This document shows positions 1 through 13,904 of a stretch of 64,000 nt of DNA, piece after piece (the first letter of the stretch is position 1; each line of letters starts with the position of its first letter). The notes beneath the pieces are model-generated. The model was not told the origin of the DNA and did no database searches. It saw only the letters and a program-made list of their open reading frames with translations. The stretch is from Norana najaformis (lineage: Eukaryota; Annelida; Clitellata; Crassiclitellata; Hormogastridae): NCBI GenBank assembly GCA_964023275.1, contig OZ029919.1, positions 12,087,702 to 12,151,701 of the forward strand. The letters run 5' to 3'. The translations under genes were made by a program, and so were the position numbers.

Positions 1-814
1 AGAAAGTTACAGGATATGTCTTCAGCAGTAATGCAACAGGTTAGTAGTGCAAATGATAAGGTTTCGGTTGACGGTAACCATTTGGGCTCGAGATAATGCA
101 GTACAGCCTAGCCAGATATGCAAGCGTAAAGGTAAAGGTAAACACGTTTCTTTGTACGCTTAACTTTGCTGAGCTTGCAGCAAAGTGTCTGAAGAGCAAA
201 GACGCCACCGGAATCCATGTTATATGAAATAAAGATAAATTCCGGATTAACTGATCATCCGGGAAAAGCCTGAGAAATTGCAGAAAAATGAAGACAAATT
301 AGAAAACGCTTTCTGAAGAAAGATTGGTATAACAGGCTACGAGGAGCAAAAATGAGGTGATCGCTTGATATTTGGGTAATAACTGGAAGATTACTAATTG
401 GTGGAAAGAGGAAAGAAAAGAAGAGAAACCAGAGGAACTAACTTCTCAGCTAAAACAGAGAAAAATTTTTCTTGAGTCAAGGCATGCAAACTCTCTGTAT
501 CAGCAGCATTTTCCCTGCCATTGATTTTCATTTGGCGAAACATCGCCAATGCACATATATGCTACGTACGTATATGTTTTCTTATGTATCAGCGAAGAAG
601 GATCAAGATTCAAAAGCGAAGAAATGGCTTTATTCATATAGAAGACGCAACCATTTATCTTCTCAGTTTCATCCGCCAGTGACTTATATACCGACACCTC
701 AGCCAACGTAATGCGCGGAACTTGCTTTCAGAAAATGTAGACTTACTAAATTTCGATAAACGTAGCAGATTAGGGCAATTAAGAGTAAATATAACTGTAC
801 ATGCGCATGTTTTC
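1..814. other. Unassigned intergenic DNA
   Basis: No convincing gene is seen. The first 39 bases can be read as the end of an exon, with an open frame followed by CAG|GTTAGT, but only 13 codons are visible, so I do not call it. Confidence 0.4.
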
Positions 815-967
815 TATAGCGACTGTATGGCCTCGACCCTGCACATTTTTCAATGAGTTTACTGGGTGAGATTCTTCACCACCGCTGCCCGTTTGAATGA
901 GTGCCACGCCATTCAAGGTCCCCGCGCACGGACCGAGCTAGCCCGAGATTAAAATCTCAGAAATTTA
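815..967 (-). repeat. SINE-like dispersed repeat, copy 1
   Basis: This segment recurs at about 26,790-26,935 and, inverted, at 27,705-27,840. Shared blocks on the plus strand here include 'tggcctcgaccctgc', 'tttttcaatga' and 'gctgcccgtttgaatg'. Read on the minus strand, the right end has a weak RNA polymerase III B-box-like core (GATTT-AATCTC-GGG, best kept in copy 2), so a tRNA-derived SINE is likely. Three copies in one window mark it as a family; the A box is not convincing. Confidence 0.6.
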
Positions 968-2610
968 TGGCTGACTCGTGTCATTGTCATCAGCATATCT
1001 GTCAGTCTGTTCCCTTCTTGACCTGTTCAGCAGGTATTACGATCCGAATGAACTGAAGACCCGTCAAATGATGGGCATCTGCAGTCTTTTAAGATTCATG
1101 CCTCAAATAGTACAATTCATCGACATGCATGGACTTCAATTCTCCCCGCAATCCTCGGGCGGGGTCTGACCAGCCATCGGCGGACGGCCCTGCAAATGAC
1201 GCGACCACACCCCGTTCTCCACTTGTCAGGATGAATTCTTAATGTTAAGTCGACTGAAACATTTATACCTGGACCGATGAACATTTACTAAGAACACTTA
1301 ACGCATCTTCTTGAAATGGCCTGAAAGACTATATAGAGAAACCCAATCATCCCGCTGAAATGAGCAAAATATTAAATCCTATAAGCAAGGACATTAGCCC
1401 TTATAAAGTCGATTGTATAGTCCCTATAAATACCAGATGGTATTTCAAGTAAACATTTATTGTTGTCACTTGTCGAGTTATCAACGTCTGTTCTCTCAAG
1501 ATTAGCAATATTATTGCAGAGGAAGGTTTATAGTTTTATTAGCTCTAGTAGCCGCACTTCTCGAAACACAGTGCTAACTCTCAATCGATTCCAGCTAGTT
1601 CCAGAGTGCAGGGCCGACCACTTGAAGACAGTGTTGCGCAATGGGATCCCGGTGCAATCGGATGAAATAAGTCAGGAGAATGAGCCGTGGATGCCATGGT
1701 AAATAGACAAAGGACAAATAGGCCACTAATATAGGATGTGTGCAAACATAGTTAACGGCCAACCCGCAATAAAGTTTGCGCTGCGTAGTCGTGATATTTT
1801 AGTTGTTTAGCAGAGCAGACTTACTGTCACCAGAAAAATCCCAAGCGGAAATGAATACTACCTAATTGACAGCTCTAGCGAAGACCACACTCCGGGAAAC
1901 TGTCCGCTGTTCAAAAGGGATGACACCACAAATTTAGTCTAAGGATTATAAATATGATTGGAATAGTTCAATTTTATGCCTCTACCCGCGTCTGTCTTTC
2001 TATCTATCTGTTTACTTGATCTGGCATTTCTTTTACATCTATTCCTACATTACAAGAAGCCCCAAACATTTTATTTAGCTTACAGCTCGATAACATTAAT
2101 TTTTACAACAGTGTTACTTTCGCGGAATTTTGTTAAAGAAGGAACGTGTGGACGTCGACGTCAGCTGGGCCTGGCAATGCCATCGTTTACGGTCGATTCT
2201 TGGTTTGGGACGAAGGCCAGTTAGCGTTGGAGATGACCCCCAGGGGGCATTGCACTTAAGACCCATCGGCCAACGCGGTCCAGTAACACATTGACAACTG
2301 ACACATCACTGCACAGAGCATCTGACACACAGCTACTGGAGATTTGGTCGGATTAGCCAAAGAGCTACTTACACTTCGCTGCTCGGAGAGTCGGCTAAGC
2401 TCGCCCGCCGCCGCGTGTGTGTATGTAGTCGTAGCCCAGTGGAGCTGAAAAGACTGGGGTTCGATATCTAATAGCACTATTAGGTGTTCATCGGCGGTGG
2501 CAGCAAAAACGATCGTTTCAAGCAACGAACGAGTAACTGTTTCCGCGATCTCCGATAATATTATTTTGATTGGCGCAACATGCACACGACGACATCAGAG
2601 GTTCATCAAT

Positions 2611-2612
<2 letters not shown>
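968..2612. other. Unassigned intergenic DNA
   Basis: Only short open frames without splice signals or recognisable motifs are seen. No gene is supported. Confidence 0.4.

Positions 2613-2652
<40 letters not shown>
2613..2652. repeat. (CA)20 microsatellite
   Basis: Twenty uninterrupted CA units. Confidence 0.95.
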
Positions 2653-2653
<1 letters not shown>

Positions 2654-2869
2654 TCAGTGTCATCCGCAACAGCAGAGCTTTTGCGAAGTTCTTAAGAAGC
2701 GATATAGGAATGCTTTGATTATAAACATGCATAAATAATTACATGCATAAATAATTACATACATACACACACACATATATATGCATACGTCGTGTTGCAT
2801 CGTGTAATAGAACCAGACAGACGGATGATGTCCTTAAATTGCTTCTCAAAGGCGAGGTGCAAATCTAAT

Positions 2870-3175
2870 CTATCCGGAAACTTTTGTAGCGCCGTTATCG
2901 TAATCGAAATGCACAATGCATCAATCGATGGTCGCTTCAAAACAAAATCGCATTCCAAAGATCACGATCCACTGGCCGCCAGAGCCATGAATTCAAGATC
3001 CACGAGGCCCCTGAGACCGAAAGACGGGCTACGAGGGTTAAGCAAGTTTGAAAAAGATGAGCTTTAAGTCAGACCTAAACGAAATCACGGAACCAGCGGA
3101 ACGGATATAGAAACAGGCGACGAATTCCAAAGCCTTGGGCCGGCGACAGAGGAAGACCGAGAATCCAGTACTGTT
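2870..3175 (-). mobile_element. LINE 3' end, L2/CR1-like (tail family B), 5'-truncated
   Basis: On the minus strand the frame begins with the reverse-transcriptase C-terminal motif AGPRLWNSSPVS (the 'GP-LWN-LP' block of L2/CR1-type LINEs). It then runs into a non-coding tail containing 'gaagcgaccatcgattgatgc' split over 'ttttgaagcg' and 'accatcgattgatgc', followed by 'ataacggcgct'. The same tail recurs at 13,905-14,185 and 58,525-58,640. The copy is an ordinary dead fragment. Confidence 0.7.
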
Positions 3176-3185
3176 TTGGTTCGGG

Positions 3186-3275
3186 CACAGTCAGAGCATC
3201 CACAGTCAGAACATCCGCAGTCAAAATATCCACAGTCAGAGCATCCACTGTCAGAACATCCACAGTCAGAACATC
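3186..3275. repeat. 15-bp minisatellite, about 6 units
   Basis: The unit is close to CACAGTCAGAACATC. Six copies differ by one to three bases (AGAGC/AGAAC, CCGC/CCAC, AAAATA/AGAACA). It abuts the LINE fragment on its left and sits within the same reading direction. Confidence 0.9.
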
Positions 3276-3406
3276 CAAGGAGCGAGTGCAGCATTTGTGA
3301 GTTTGCGCAGTGAGCAAAAATGAAAGGTAAGTTGGGCCAAAGTGTTTTACTTTATAAATTTGAAACAAGCCTTGAATTGAATGTTGTTCTATAGGAAGCT
3401 AGTGCA

Positions 3407-3622
3407 ATGATTGCGGGATGGGGAGTTTTGTTTAAACTTGGGGTTTTCATTATAGAACCGCCAAGGAGTCCCGAAGCATTCATAATTTGTGCAGGTACAT
3501 GCGGTCTCACTCTGGGGAGATTCTTATATAAAGAGATTTGGAAGTGGCTTGAATATCCTCTGAGAAAGACTTACTGGGTTCAAATAGGACGTCCAAAGTA
3601 CGTGATGACTCAGTATAAGTGA
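3407..3622 (+). CDS. Hypothetical small protein, 71 aa (uncertain)
   Basis: This open frame starts with ATG and ends with TGA. The product is unrecognised. It has a hydrophobic N-terminal half (GWGVLFKLGVFII), then a basic, aromatic C-terminus (EIWKWLEYPLRKTYW). An acceptor-like TCTATAG lies just upstream, so the frame could also be a last exon. It could be chance, as it lies in repeat-rich DNA next to a minisatellite. I have no family evidence. Confidence 0.22.
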   Translation: MIAGWGVLFKLGVFIIEPPRSPEAFIICAGTCGLTLGRFLYKEIWKWLEYPLRKTYWVQIGRPKYVMTQYK

Positions 3623-5815
3623 CAACCGACACATTCAAATGAATAGAAGTAAGCCAGTCAGACTTGTGCAGCTGCTTGTTTGTGCCCAGAAGAAGAAATT
3701 CAGTTTCGGGGTGTTCAAAATAGGCTTATTGAATGCCATCCAAGCATGTATGTATCCAACTCAGCTGATAGTAGGCTGCAGAGAATGAGCAGAGTGGAAT
3801 TGTTAAAAGAAATTAGGACCTGGGAATAGTCAGTATTTAAATGGCAGAAAGAAATGCGACTTAGAAAATACGTTTCTTTACGAAGATACCAAAGTAAATC
3901 CCATGAAGTTTATACTAAAATTACTGTGACGAACGTGCAAGACAATATATGGACGCCCCTTTTCTAGGCTTAACATAATAATACTACTGTAGCGGCCCAA
4001 TTATGTCTGTATGTGCGGTTGCGTCAAACAACGCACATATAAGAAGAGCAAGCGATTGAAAAAGGCAGTTGTTCCCTTGAGGCGACTTAACTGCCAATGA
4101 CATCCAAAGACATACGAAACCGAAATGATAGTGGAACGATTGCTAGAGATGGATGGTTTCGTCTTTGTAAGAGAAAGAAACACGCGTTGTGTGGAGAAGA
4201 ACCAAGAATAAAACAAATGCTTTCGGAGGTTGTCTGTCACTAGCTTAACCTAAAACAAGTAAGATACCGATAGTACAAAGTCTTGCATTTATAATGCTTA
4301 CCTTTCTTCTGGCTTCATCCTGTTGAGTCGTTCAGATGGGGAGAGAAAGCAGATAAAAGAACATGTGTAGCAGTAGTCCTAATTCGCTTAGTAATGATCG
4401 TTCTGTCGTCACCTGTCCTCTGCGTCGTTGTCGTCGTTTCTGCGTCCGTCTGTTGGCTGTCCACTCCGTCTAATGACCAGCGAAGAGGACAAGCCACACG
4501 TGAAGCAATGGCACCGCACTCTGCCGTCCACACATCGAACGCAGGCTGACCGGCCGATGGATGGATCGAGGCGTGCCTTAGATGCTGCGCGAGCCATAGC
4601 AGCCGGCAGTAGGCATGCGTCGCTTCAACATAAGCATACATAACTAGGGCTGTAAAACGTAAAGCTGTACAACCTAATGTCTTGAATGACGAAACGAATT
4701 CACTCCATGCAAATGATGTAATTATATGTAGAACAACATTTGTATAGCGCCTTTCAGTTGTCTGTCAGCAACGAACTGTACAAAGCACCAGATGTTGCAG
4801 GTTAGAACGATATTTTGACCTGTGATGATACAGATAACAGACTAAAAAGCTACTCCTGCACAGTTTAAATGGTAGATGTAGTTCACTGCCTGGAAATTTG
4901 TCGTCAATTCGCAGTCCCTTCCTGGCATGATAGACTGTGTCACGAACCAGGGGAGTGACCAGCTGGGTTACGATCGGATGGCGTTTTTCCCTTCGTCAAC
5001 TCAGACTTCTAAAAGCGGCGGAGACATTACTCTCGGTGATCTCCACCCCAAGTCCGGTCCGACAGAAGCTGATCACCGTGCCCTTCAGTATTGAAATGAG
5101 ACTCCGCAGATATGCCATGAGGAGAGACAGGACGGGTGATGGACTCTGAGTTGTTAGGCCTTTCACCTGAGCCCAGTGATACCTCTGCATGAGAGGATTC
5201 GAGTAAGCCATCGAACAACAGACTGTCCCTGTCTTTGTAAATTTCCCAAAACTCCCACGCGAGCTTCAGGCTGTTGCCTCCTCAATAGAGCTCAAAGTCC
5301 GACAAACAAAGTCGACAGAGATAGTAGAGCTGCGCAACTGCGGGCGACTGTTATATACGTTTTAGAGCAAGATGATGTTTGAAGCAGGCGATAGAAATTG
5401 CAGCACGACATGTACGGACCAAAGCAACGGAACTAATTCGACGTCCACTTATTAGGCACCGGATGATCGGCGTGACCCATTCGTCTGCGATTCAAAGCAG
5501 GAGAGGCGATGCATCCTCCGACTGTTCATCTCTTATTTTGTTGCCGTCGCTGGAATCCTATTACCGATAATTCCAAGCGGCCGACATGCAGTCCCGGCCG
5601 CACTGTCGACTCGGAGCACTAATTTGGCCGATGCAACAGCAGCAACAGATTTACGCGATATTTGCCTTTCCGATAATTCTAAGCAGAAGAAGCTCTAATT
5701 GCCGGAGAATATGCCGCCATTAGATGGAGTGGCTTTGACAAGTATATCTTAAGTGGCGACTTAGTGCTAATGCAGCAGGCATCAATCGATGGCGCTCGAA
5801 AGTCTAGACGATTGG
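3623..5815. other. Intergenic DNA with weak repeat traces
   Basis: No gene is recognised. Around 4,740-4,790 there is a 'tatagcgcctttcagttg' stretch of the type seen at LINE/SINE tails. A short signal-peptide-like frame at 4,394-4,549 is discussed under findings. The DNA near 4,390-4,620 and 4,960-5,350 is richer in CpG than its surroundings, but no exon structure can be drawn. Confidence 0.35.
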
Positions 5816-5985
5816 CTGGGTAATCGTAATCGTAATCGTCAGCTCGAGATTTCTACAGCGCCCAACGACAGCTATGTTGGGGGAACTAGTTCATCACAGA
5901 GGCTCAGTCAAAACAAAGTCGATAGGCAGGAAGGATTCGGTTCCAGGTCAATATCCAAAAGTCAGAACGAGATAGTAGAGTGATA
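5816..5985 (-). mobile_element. LINE 3' UTR fragment (tail family A)
   Basis: On the minus strand this ends in short (TTACGA)n-type repeats, seen on the plus strand as 'gtaatcgtaatcgtaatcg', immediately next to the conserved 'atttctacagcgcccaacg' block. The blocks 'ctcagtcaaaacaaa-tcgatagg' and 'ttcggttccaggtcaa' are shared with the copies at 15,085, 27,130 and, in the opposite orientation, 10,700-10,815. Ending in a short tandem repeat is usual for CR1/L2-type LINEs. Confidence 0.7.
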
Positions 5986-8900
5986 GGGTAGTGATAAGGT
6001 CGGTTCATGCAGGTCCATTACAAAGGAAATGCATGGTTAAAATGCGGTGTTTGTAGCCGCGAATCTACGTGAGTTGTTGTGATGACGTTGAGGTGGTCGT
6101 GGAAACTGTTGCGATTGCGATGGCTATCCATCCCTTACCTAACATGACCTGGGAATGATACATCGCTTAATGGACAGTCTGTTCGTTCGGCCTTAGTTCT
6201 AGATGCATAATTCATCAGATGCTAAGGCCACGGCCTGAAAAGCAAACAAAGGGTGTCGTCGAGTGTATGCATAGATCACGTGAGGGCAGACTAAGACAAA
6301 TGAACCGTTGGCTCCGTTGTGTCAACTGACGCCGGCGTCAGCTGTGGACACAGGACTCGAATCCGCATCTTCACTGTTGACGTAATGGAAGGAAGTCCTC
6401 GTGAAAGCTTGCTGTCTCTTGAGACCGTCCGTTTTCTTTTTAGTCCCATCTCCGCCTTCCTCTGGAAAAACCCTTCATTCTCAAACGTTTGCTTCCTGTC
6501 TTTAAATTCCAGTGCTATATTTCTGTCATTTGATGAATTTGTTTTTTATCTGCCTTTTGCTTTTTGCATCTACTTGGATTTACGCATGTATTGTGCCTAT
6601 ATGTATGTACGTGCATATTTGTCTATGCATGTGTACGTATGTGTGTATATAGCGCCATTTAGAACCTCACATAGGCGCTTCTTATACGTGCTTCTGCTTC
6701 TGTTCTTTCGGATCTTCCTATCTATCTGTCTCTATCTGTAGGCCTACCTTATATCGCTTTTCAGCCTTCGAGTTCTTCCGTCTAGTGTGTTTTGTGCGTT
6801 CTGTTGTCTGTTCGTCTGTTCGCCTGCTTGTGAATCTGGTTGTTTTCGTCTGCGTTGTCTATTAGTTTCTTAATTTTATTTAGTGTAATTTATATGGGCA
6901 CCATTACTAGCTAATGCCCCCGGCAGATGTGCATCATGTGCCGTGATGGCGCTACATAAACGGTCCGTGCATGAGGATATTGAATGGCGTCTTGTGTGCA
7001 TAGAACAGACTGTTGAGATGACGATCTACTAAGGCAGATAACGAAGTCATAGAAACACATAACAAACTATATTTTTAGCACAGTCGACATGAATTTTCAT
7101 GCAACAAATTCAGTATTGTGCTTACCATAATTCATTTGCAAAATTATTCACTCTCTCACTGTCGAGATTGCTCCGAAGATGTGGTCTTTCCATATCTCAA
7201 GAAATTGCGGACTGTTGGGTGGATGGATTGGATAACAGAGGACGTTTCTTCATTTACATTAGATCAATTTGTAGTAGACACACCTGTATTAATAACAAGA
7301 TCGTTGTTTTATAAATCTTCCTGGTAGGCCTATAATTATTATCACTGATTCTGACACCACTGTGTAAGGTTCCCTGCTGCTACCATTGCTAGCATCTCTG
7401 TTACTGCGACCATCACCAATCAAAAAACTACTATTCTTCTAATCCCAATAGGTCTAATGCTACTGTTGCAGTGACCCTTTTACTGTGTGTTACTGCTGTT
7501 GCTACAACTACGATTAGCAATCACTGCTTGGAGCTGAAAGATGCTCTAAGGCAAAGAAAGACCTGCTGTCTGGTGATTTGTTCTAGAACTACCTGTCTGT
7601 CCTCTTCCCTTGATTTGCATTTGCTGCTGCTGCTGCCGCCGCCGCCGCCGCTGCTGCTGCTGCTGCTGGTGATGCATCGATCGACTTCTGTTTGCGTTAT
7701 GGATTCGGCGCTTTAGAAGTCGTGCAAAGGAGAATTTGTCCATCTGTGATTGCAATTTAGGACAGAGACGACATCGACGGCTTTGTGTTCTCTGTCGATC
7801 GTGCATTTGGTTTATGGACCGTGCATCGTAGTTAGCACTCAGACCAGCTCCAAGGCATACAGTAGACTACTTAGGCCTATATAAGGGATATATACACATA
7901 TCGTGCATTCTGGCTGTCGTATGCTATTTATATACATGTATACATAGTGTAGTGCTATAGACTGTAATCCGGTAAAATATTGTCCTACGCCACTTTCTGT
8001 ACTCCAGACAGCAGAGCTGTTCAATAAATCTATGGGAGTCTCGCTCTTAAGTTCTGCTTTCTGGTTCGCCTGTTATTGATTGTCTTACTGAGACCACCTC
8101 CCTTGGGATTAATCGCTTATCCCCTATTGTGTGACGTTATGCTATAAGGCTGCCATTGCGTTGACCTCGAGTAAGGGGTCACCGCGACTGTCTGCGTATG
8201 TGTTTCCGTTTCGCCACATGTCTATATTTACCTGCGTGTGTGTGACGTCTTTATGAACTTAGTTGAACTGAGACTATGACACCTGTGGTGATTGAACTAG
8301 AATTGTAGTGTGATTATATTGACGCAAAGGGTCAAAGTTTCCTCACGACAAAGGATACAGACACCACGTTATCACAGAAAGCTTTAAAAATTGCCTCAAT
8401 CTTACGCCTCACAAGTTGCCTCCACACTTCCTCATGCATACAGACGTCTGGATCACGTGTAAGATTATAGCAACAATTAGATAGGCCTTCATAATATGGA
8501 GGCACATATTATGTTGGCCTGCATTTCTCATATATCTTAAATATGATTTAGGCCTATACGTTATTTGTTTTTTTTCACCAATATAAGTAGTTTACATTCA
8601 TGTATTCAGAAAGACTGTCAGACTGCAGGATGAGCTCACGGTCATAATTATCAAAGAGGTGAGATGGTCTCACAGTTATGGTTGTCAAGCAGCCAGTACG
8701 ATTGATTTTTTGTCTACGAAATGCTGACACATCGTTAATAAACAAAAGAAGAAAGAGAAAAGCGCTGTGTTTTTACTTACGAAAGCTAGATAGGAAGAGA
8801 TGCTGGGCGTGTGAATAGAGCGTGGAAATTAATAAATGACACCGATTATAACACGCAAGAATACGATATCTGTTTAGTGAAGACGGCTGCAATAAATTTA

Positions 8901-9175
8901 AAAGACGCTGGCTTCAGTGAAATCGTGGAACCCTCTTCTTGGCGGAAAATCGTCACCACAGATGAAGGCAAGGCGCCTCAGCATGACATTGCGAGCCGTG
9001 GATTTGAACGGATGAAGGGCATCTAATCCTTTAACACCGCATGGGATAAATTGACTAAGGGAGCAGTGACCGTATGCATGCCAAGTTTCTGGCAGCACAC
9101 AGATATCGCAGAGATTGTCAGAAGTAGTCACTGGTACACTACACGTCTTCTTTTATATGCAGCTAGAATTAAGTA
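5986..9175. other. Intergenic DNA, TAGGCCTA-rich, no gene seen
   Basis: Only short frames are present. A B-box-like GGATTCGAGTCC on the minus strand near 6,355 suggests an old tRNA-derived SINE. Around 6,940 a 'gatggcgctacataaa' stretch resembles LINE tail sequence. AGGCCTA-type palindromes recur near 6,740, 7,327, 7,872, 8,482 and 8,549. Confidence 0.4.
7619..7672. repeat. (CTG)n(CCG)n(CTG)n trinucleotide tract
   Basis: A block of CCG units is embedded in CTG units. I see no supported gene in which it would lie. Confidence 0.85.
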
Positions 9176-9984
<809 letters not shown>

Positions 9985-10820
9985 GACCTTGGCATATGCT
10001 CTCGAATGACGGCCTATCTATGACGGCCTACTTCAACTCTCTGCGCAGGTCCTTCTTTCACAGACTGCGCCAGACCAGGGTCACTCGGTGTAATTTATGC
10101 CACGAAGACGCTGTTACCCTTGTTCAGTCCTTCATTGTCGACTATTGTAGTGCAGGCCTGCAAGGACTGCCAAAGTTTCTAATTCGTCTTCAGTTGAGCC
10201 GCCAGGATCGTGGCCAACGTGCCAAAATGTTCGCATATTTCGAACTACATGCTAGAGACGCTGCATTGGCTCCCAGTTGAAGAGAGAATTAAATTCAAGG
10301 CTCTTATCATAGGCCTGGCCTCGATAATCGTCTCGGCCCACACCAGAGAGCTTCTTATTCCTGTCTGAAGCCAGCCGGGTCGACAACACTGCGTTCTGTG
10401 GCCCGTGGAGATCTGATAGTCCCGCGCTTCCCGTACACGGTTCAGACACACCGTGCTTTCTCGTGTATGGAATCGTCCTTCTGGAAGAATCTTCCTCTGA
10501 AAATGTGAACTCTTCATTTTAACATATGTAATATAGGCCCTATGCTTCGTCCTTTCACTCAAAGCTCAAAACATTCCTCTTTCACAGATCGTACCCTGAC
10601 ACCCCTTCTTCCTCTTATCTCTCTCTCCTCTCCAACCCCAAACACCACCACCCCGTAGCTGCCACGCTGTCTCCCCGCCTGACTTTTGGATCTTAACCTG
10701 GAACCGAACCTTTTGCCTATCGATTTTGTTTTGACTGAGCGCCTGTGAATAAACTGATCCCCGGGCGGTGCGGCTTTCGTTGGGCGCTGTAGAAACCTCG
10801 GAATTACGATATATATATAT
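9985..10820 (+). mobile_element. LINE, L2-like, 5'-truncated (RT C-terminus plus 3' UTR family A)
   Basis: The plus-strand translation shows the end of a reverse transcriptase: LVQSFIVDYCSAGLQGLPK (the 'YCN-LL-GLP' block), then, after a frame shift, LHWLPVEERIKFKALI. An arginine-rich decayed C-terminus follows, then a 3' UTR with 'cctggaaccgaaccttttgc' and 'gggcgctgtagaaacctcgg', ending at 'attacgata'. Stops and shifts show it is dead. It is the longest copy of tail family A here and ties that tail to an L2/CR1-type RT. Confidence 0.8.
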
Positions 10821-13800
10821 AGGCTATATATATACATGTAAATATATATGTAAAAAACTCCATGTTAAAACATAAAGCGGATTTTACTGGTGAAACTCAT
10901 TTCACATCACTATGCATGCATAAATACATACATACATACTTACTTACTTATTTACTTACTTACTTACTTACAGACATACATATTTAAGGCTTGTGGGAGC
11001 CCGCCATTGGCGACATCTAGTTAGACCTACCTAAGCACTGCTTGTAAGTGATGAACTGTCTGTTCTTAACTACATTTAGCCGCATTTAGACGATCGTAGA
11101 GAGCATCTTTGATTAGCTTATACTGGAACGGCGATATACAAACTTTAAATTACATACATAAATTGTAGACCCTATATGTGCACATTTGTGACATTCTGAG
11201 CAGCGCTAAGTGCTTGTGTCGCAGTCTTCTCAGGCCGGAAGCAGATCATTTAACACTCGATAGATGAACACTAATGCCAACGATGCGGCTGCAATCATGA
11301 TCAGCCTGACTTCCTTTCACAACGTATGAATCCTAACCCATTTCGTAGATATTTCTTAGTGTTGCCGAGTCTTCGCATTCTTACCATTCACCAACAGCCT
11401 CTGGCTGCTGAGCAGTGCTAAAATTTGTAGGTTTCTACAGGAGTACTGAGACAGCCTGTCGAAATAAAAAGACACACAGATGCGAACAATATGCCTGCAT
11501 TATTTGCAGACCTGATTCTATGCGAAGTCTATAGGCTTACTGGATGGTATGCTCCCTCGGCGTAGATGAATAATAAAGGCAGAGAATGTGCGTATACACA
11601 CAGAACTTGCGAATAACACGAATTGCATTCTTGATGTTTCCGAAATATGCCGTCCTTTGCTAATTTTGCAGCCCTTCGGCTAAAGACCCGTACGTCAAAG
11701 AGGAGTCGATGCTATAGTTTGCCTACATGGTTGAAGTTTTTTCTTTCGCTACTTGTTATGATATGTTTTTCTCCATTCATTCGGTCTTTTCAGAACTAAG
11801 ACTCAATCTATGTTTATTGCCTACATTAAACACTCGTAACTTATAAAAAAGCTACCTTACTGGAGAAATTAGTTGTTGGTCGGTCAAGCTCTCGGTATTT
11901 AGCGTAATCGTAATAGCACACTTATGTAGCTCCTTTTAAAGAAAAGCCTCCAGAAGCCTCCCACTCATCCTAACAACAAAAACCACGATCGATTAAAAGT
12001 GATTGAAGACGCTGATGATATAATTGCTTTTGATTGACGAACCTGCCACTTGACTAGGCTGATCTAATTTGAAAACTTCTTCATCACTAGGCCTATACAC
12101 AAAGCATCAACCGCATCGATGGCCAGATGCACTCAAAACTAAACTTTTCTAGCCTTAATAGCTACAAAGTTTTTGAGAACTTCGCCGAAATTGATGGAAG
12201 CGGCTACCTCATTCTCAGTGGAAAGAACAGTAGTTTGTTAGTTTCTCTTGTGACGCTGTAGACCATAGACAAAATTTGATAAGTTCCATTTTGACGAAAG
12301 AACAAAACGCTCACAAGATGATGAAATGTACTTGAGAAGTCCATTTGGAGAATAATCCAAACTTTCTCTATTTCGTTTGGCACTTTTGACGGAAGTGATT
12401 ATATCCGTATAGTCCTGATGCCGTTCCAATCCATTCAAATCTTTTGAGGAAATCTGTGCCAGATTTATACATTTAGTTTGGAGCTCAATGCACTGCTAAG
12501 AATTTTGAGGGTCCAGTCGATTCATCAAGATTCAGCATTTCAACGAAAACCAAAGCCAATTCCTAAACTGAGCTTAGTTCCTGTCGCTTCATTTTGGATA
12601 AAGGCCAGCGATATAGTAACAGAGTGATGAACCAAATATAGGCCTACTAAAACTGGACAGTGTACCTTACAAAATTAATATTGTACAACTTTATTACTCA
12701 GTGCCACTTCCTATTGCCGTCGCTTGTAAGAACTTCCCTAAGGTCGCTCTGCTCTTACGGAAAGGTGAGCGAGGTGACTGCCTAGGGTCCCGTGCTATAT
12801 AGGACCGACGAGAACCTAGCCTGTTGGGCCTGAAAACTATAAACGGCGCAAATCTGGTCTTTGACAGATAATCTTCTTTATTACTCCAGAGAGGGATGAA
12901 GTTTTGATCTGATACGCGCAATATTTCATCCTGCCAGACAAAGAGAAAGGAAGATGAATGATGTGAGAGTTGTTTAAAGGGCTACTTTGACAGCGGTGAC
13001 CGATAAGCTTAAATATATAATACTGGGTGGGGCTTTCAGGGAGAAAGAGCTTCAGAGAGACAGAGAGACAGACGGACAGACAGACAGACAGAGATAGAGA
13101 GAGAGGAGAGAGACATTGGCTCTCATTGTCTTTTGCCAGCACCATTAAAATTTTGGGTTCAGATAAATATGCCTTTAAAAATTTTATTTTGCCGCCCTCT
13201 TTGCCACCCCTTTGACAGTGCTGCCCTGGCGGCCGCATCGTTGCCCCCTTAGCTACGCTACTGAGCAGTAACGTACAACAGCGCGACTGGAGGCCATTTT
13301 AAGCGCCGACTTGTGTTGGTCGGCGAATCTTTTTATGGTCAGCGATGGACACTGGCCAGACGAACGCCACACAGGTGGCCAGCGGGCAGACGCCAAGGCT
13401 GGACATACGTGCGTTGTAACCCGCATCATTCGTTCTCGTCAATATGAACTTGTCAACGTAGGAAATATTGCGCAGTGGTCTGATGGTGATGAAGCAGAGA
13501 CCATACACGATTAATGACTTCGCTGTCACCTGCCCGTAGGCCCACATCCGAAAGATATCATAAACGTACATCCATTGTTATACGTATACACATTGTACAG
13601 ACCTATGCATGTATAATTAGGCCTATATATTCATTTTCGGATATAACATAACTGAATATTACTATAGGCTTAGGCCTACATTATATACAGGGATGGAATT
13701 TATCGGAGGCCAATAGAGTCTTCGCTTTCAATTGCAAACGCCGAAAGTTTTATTAAAGTTTGATTAAAGTCAGATGAGTTTGAAAGAGTAGGCCTATTGG

Positions 13801-13904
13801 TTAGGCCTATACGATTAAGCATCTGCTTAAACAGATGCGACTTAGCTTTGTAAACTCACAACATTGGCTTGCAGTGCCCTATAGTCTTACGCGAACAGTG
13901 TTAG
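10821..13904. other. Intergenic DNA, no gene seen
   Basis: The region contains a (TACT/TACA)n tetranucleotide stretch at about 10,926-10,975, a GACA-rich stretch at about 13,055-13,095, and several AGGCCTA palindromes (12,090; 12,643; 13,620; 13,671; 13,791; 13,803). No exon with homology is recognised. Confidence 0.4.

Noticed and set aside
1-39. End of a coding exon with donor CAG|GTTAGT
   Set aside because: Only 13 codons are visible and there is no homology; it cannot be told from chance at the window edge.
6319-6741. 140-codon frame with hydrophobic stretches
   Set aside because: It begins with GTG, is dominated by T-rich low-complexity sequence (TATGTATGTAC-type runs), and overlaps a likely SINE trace.
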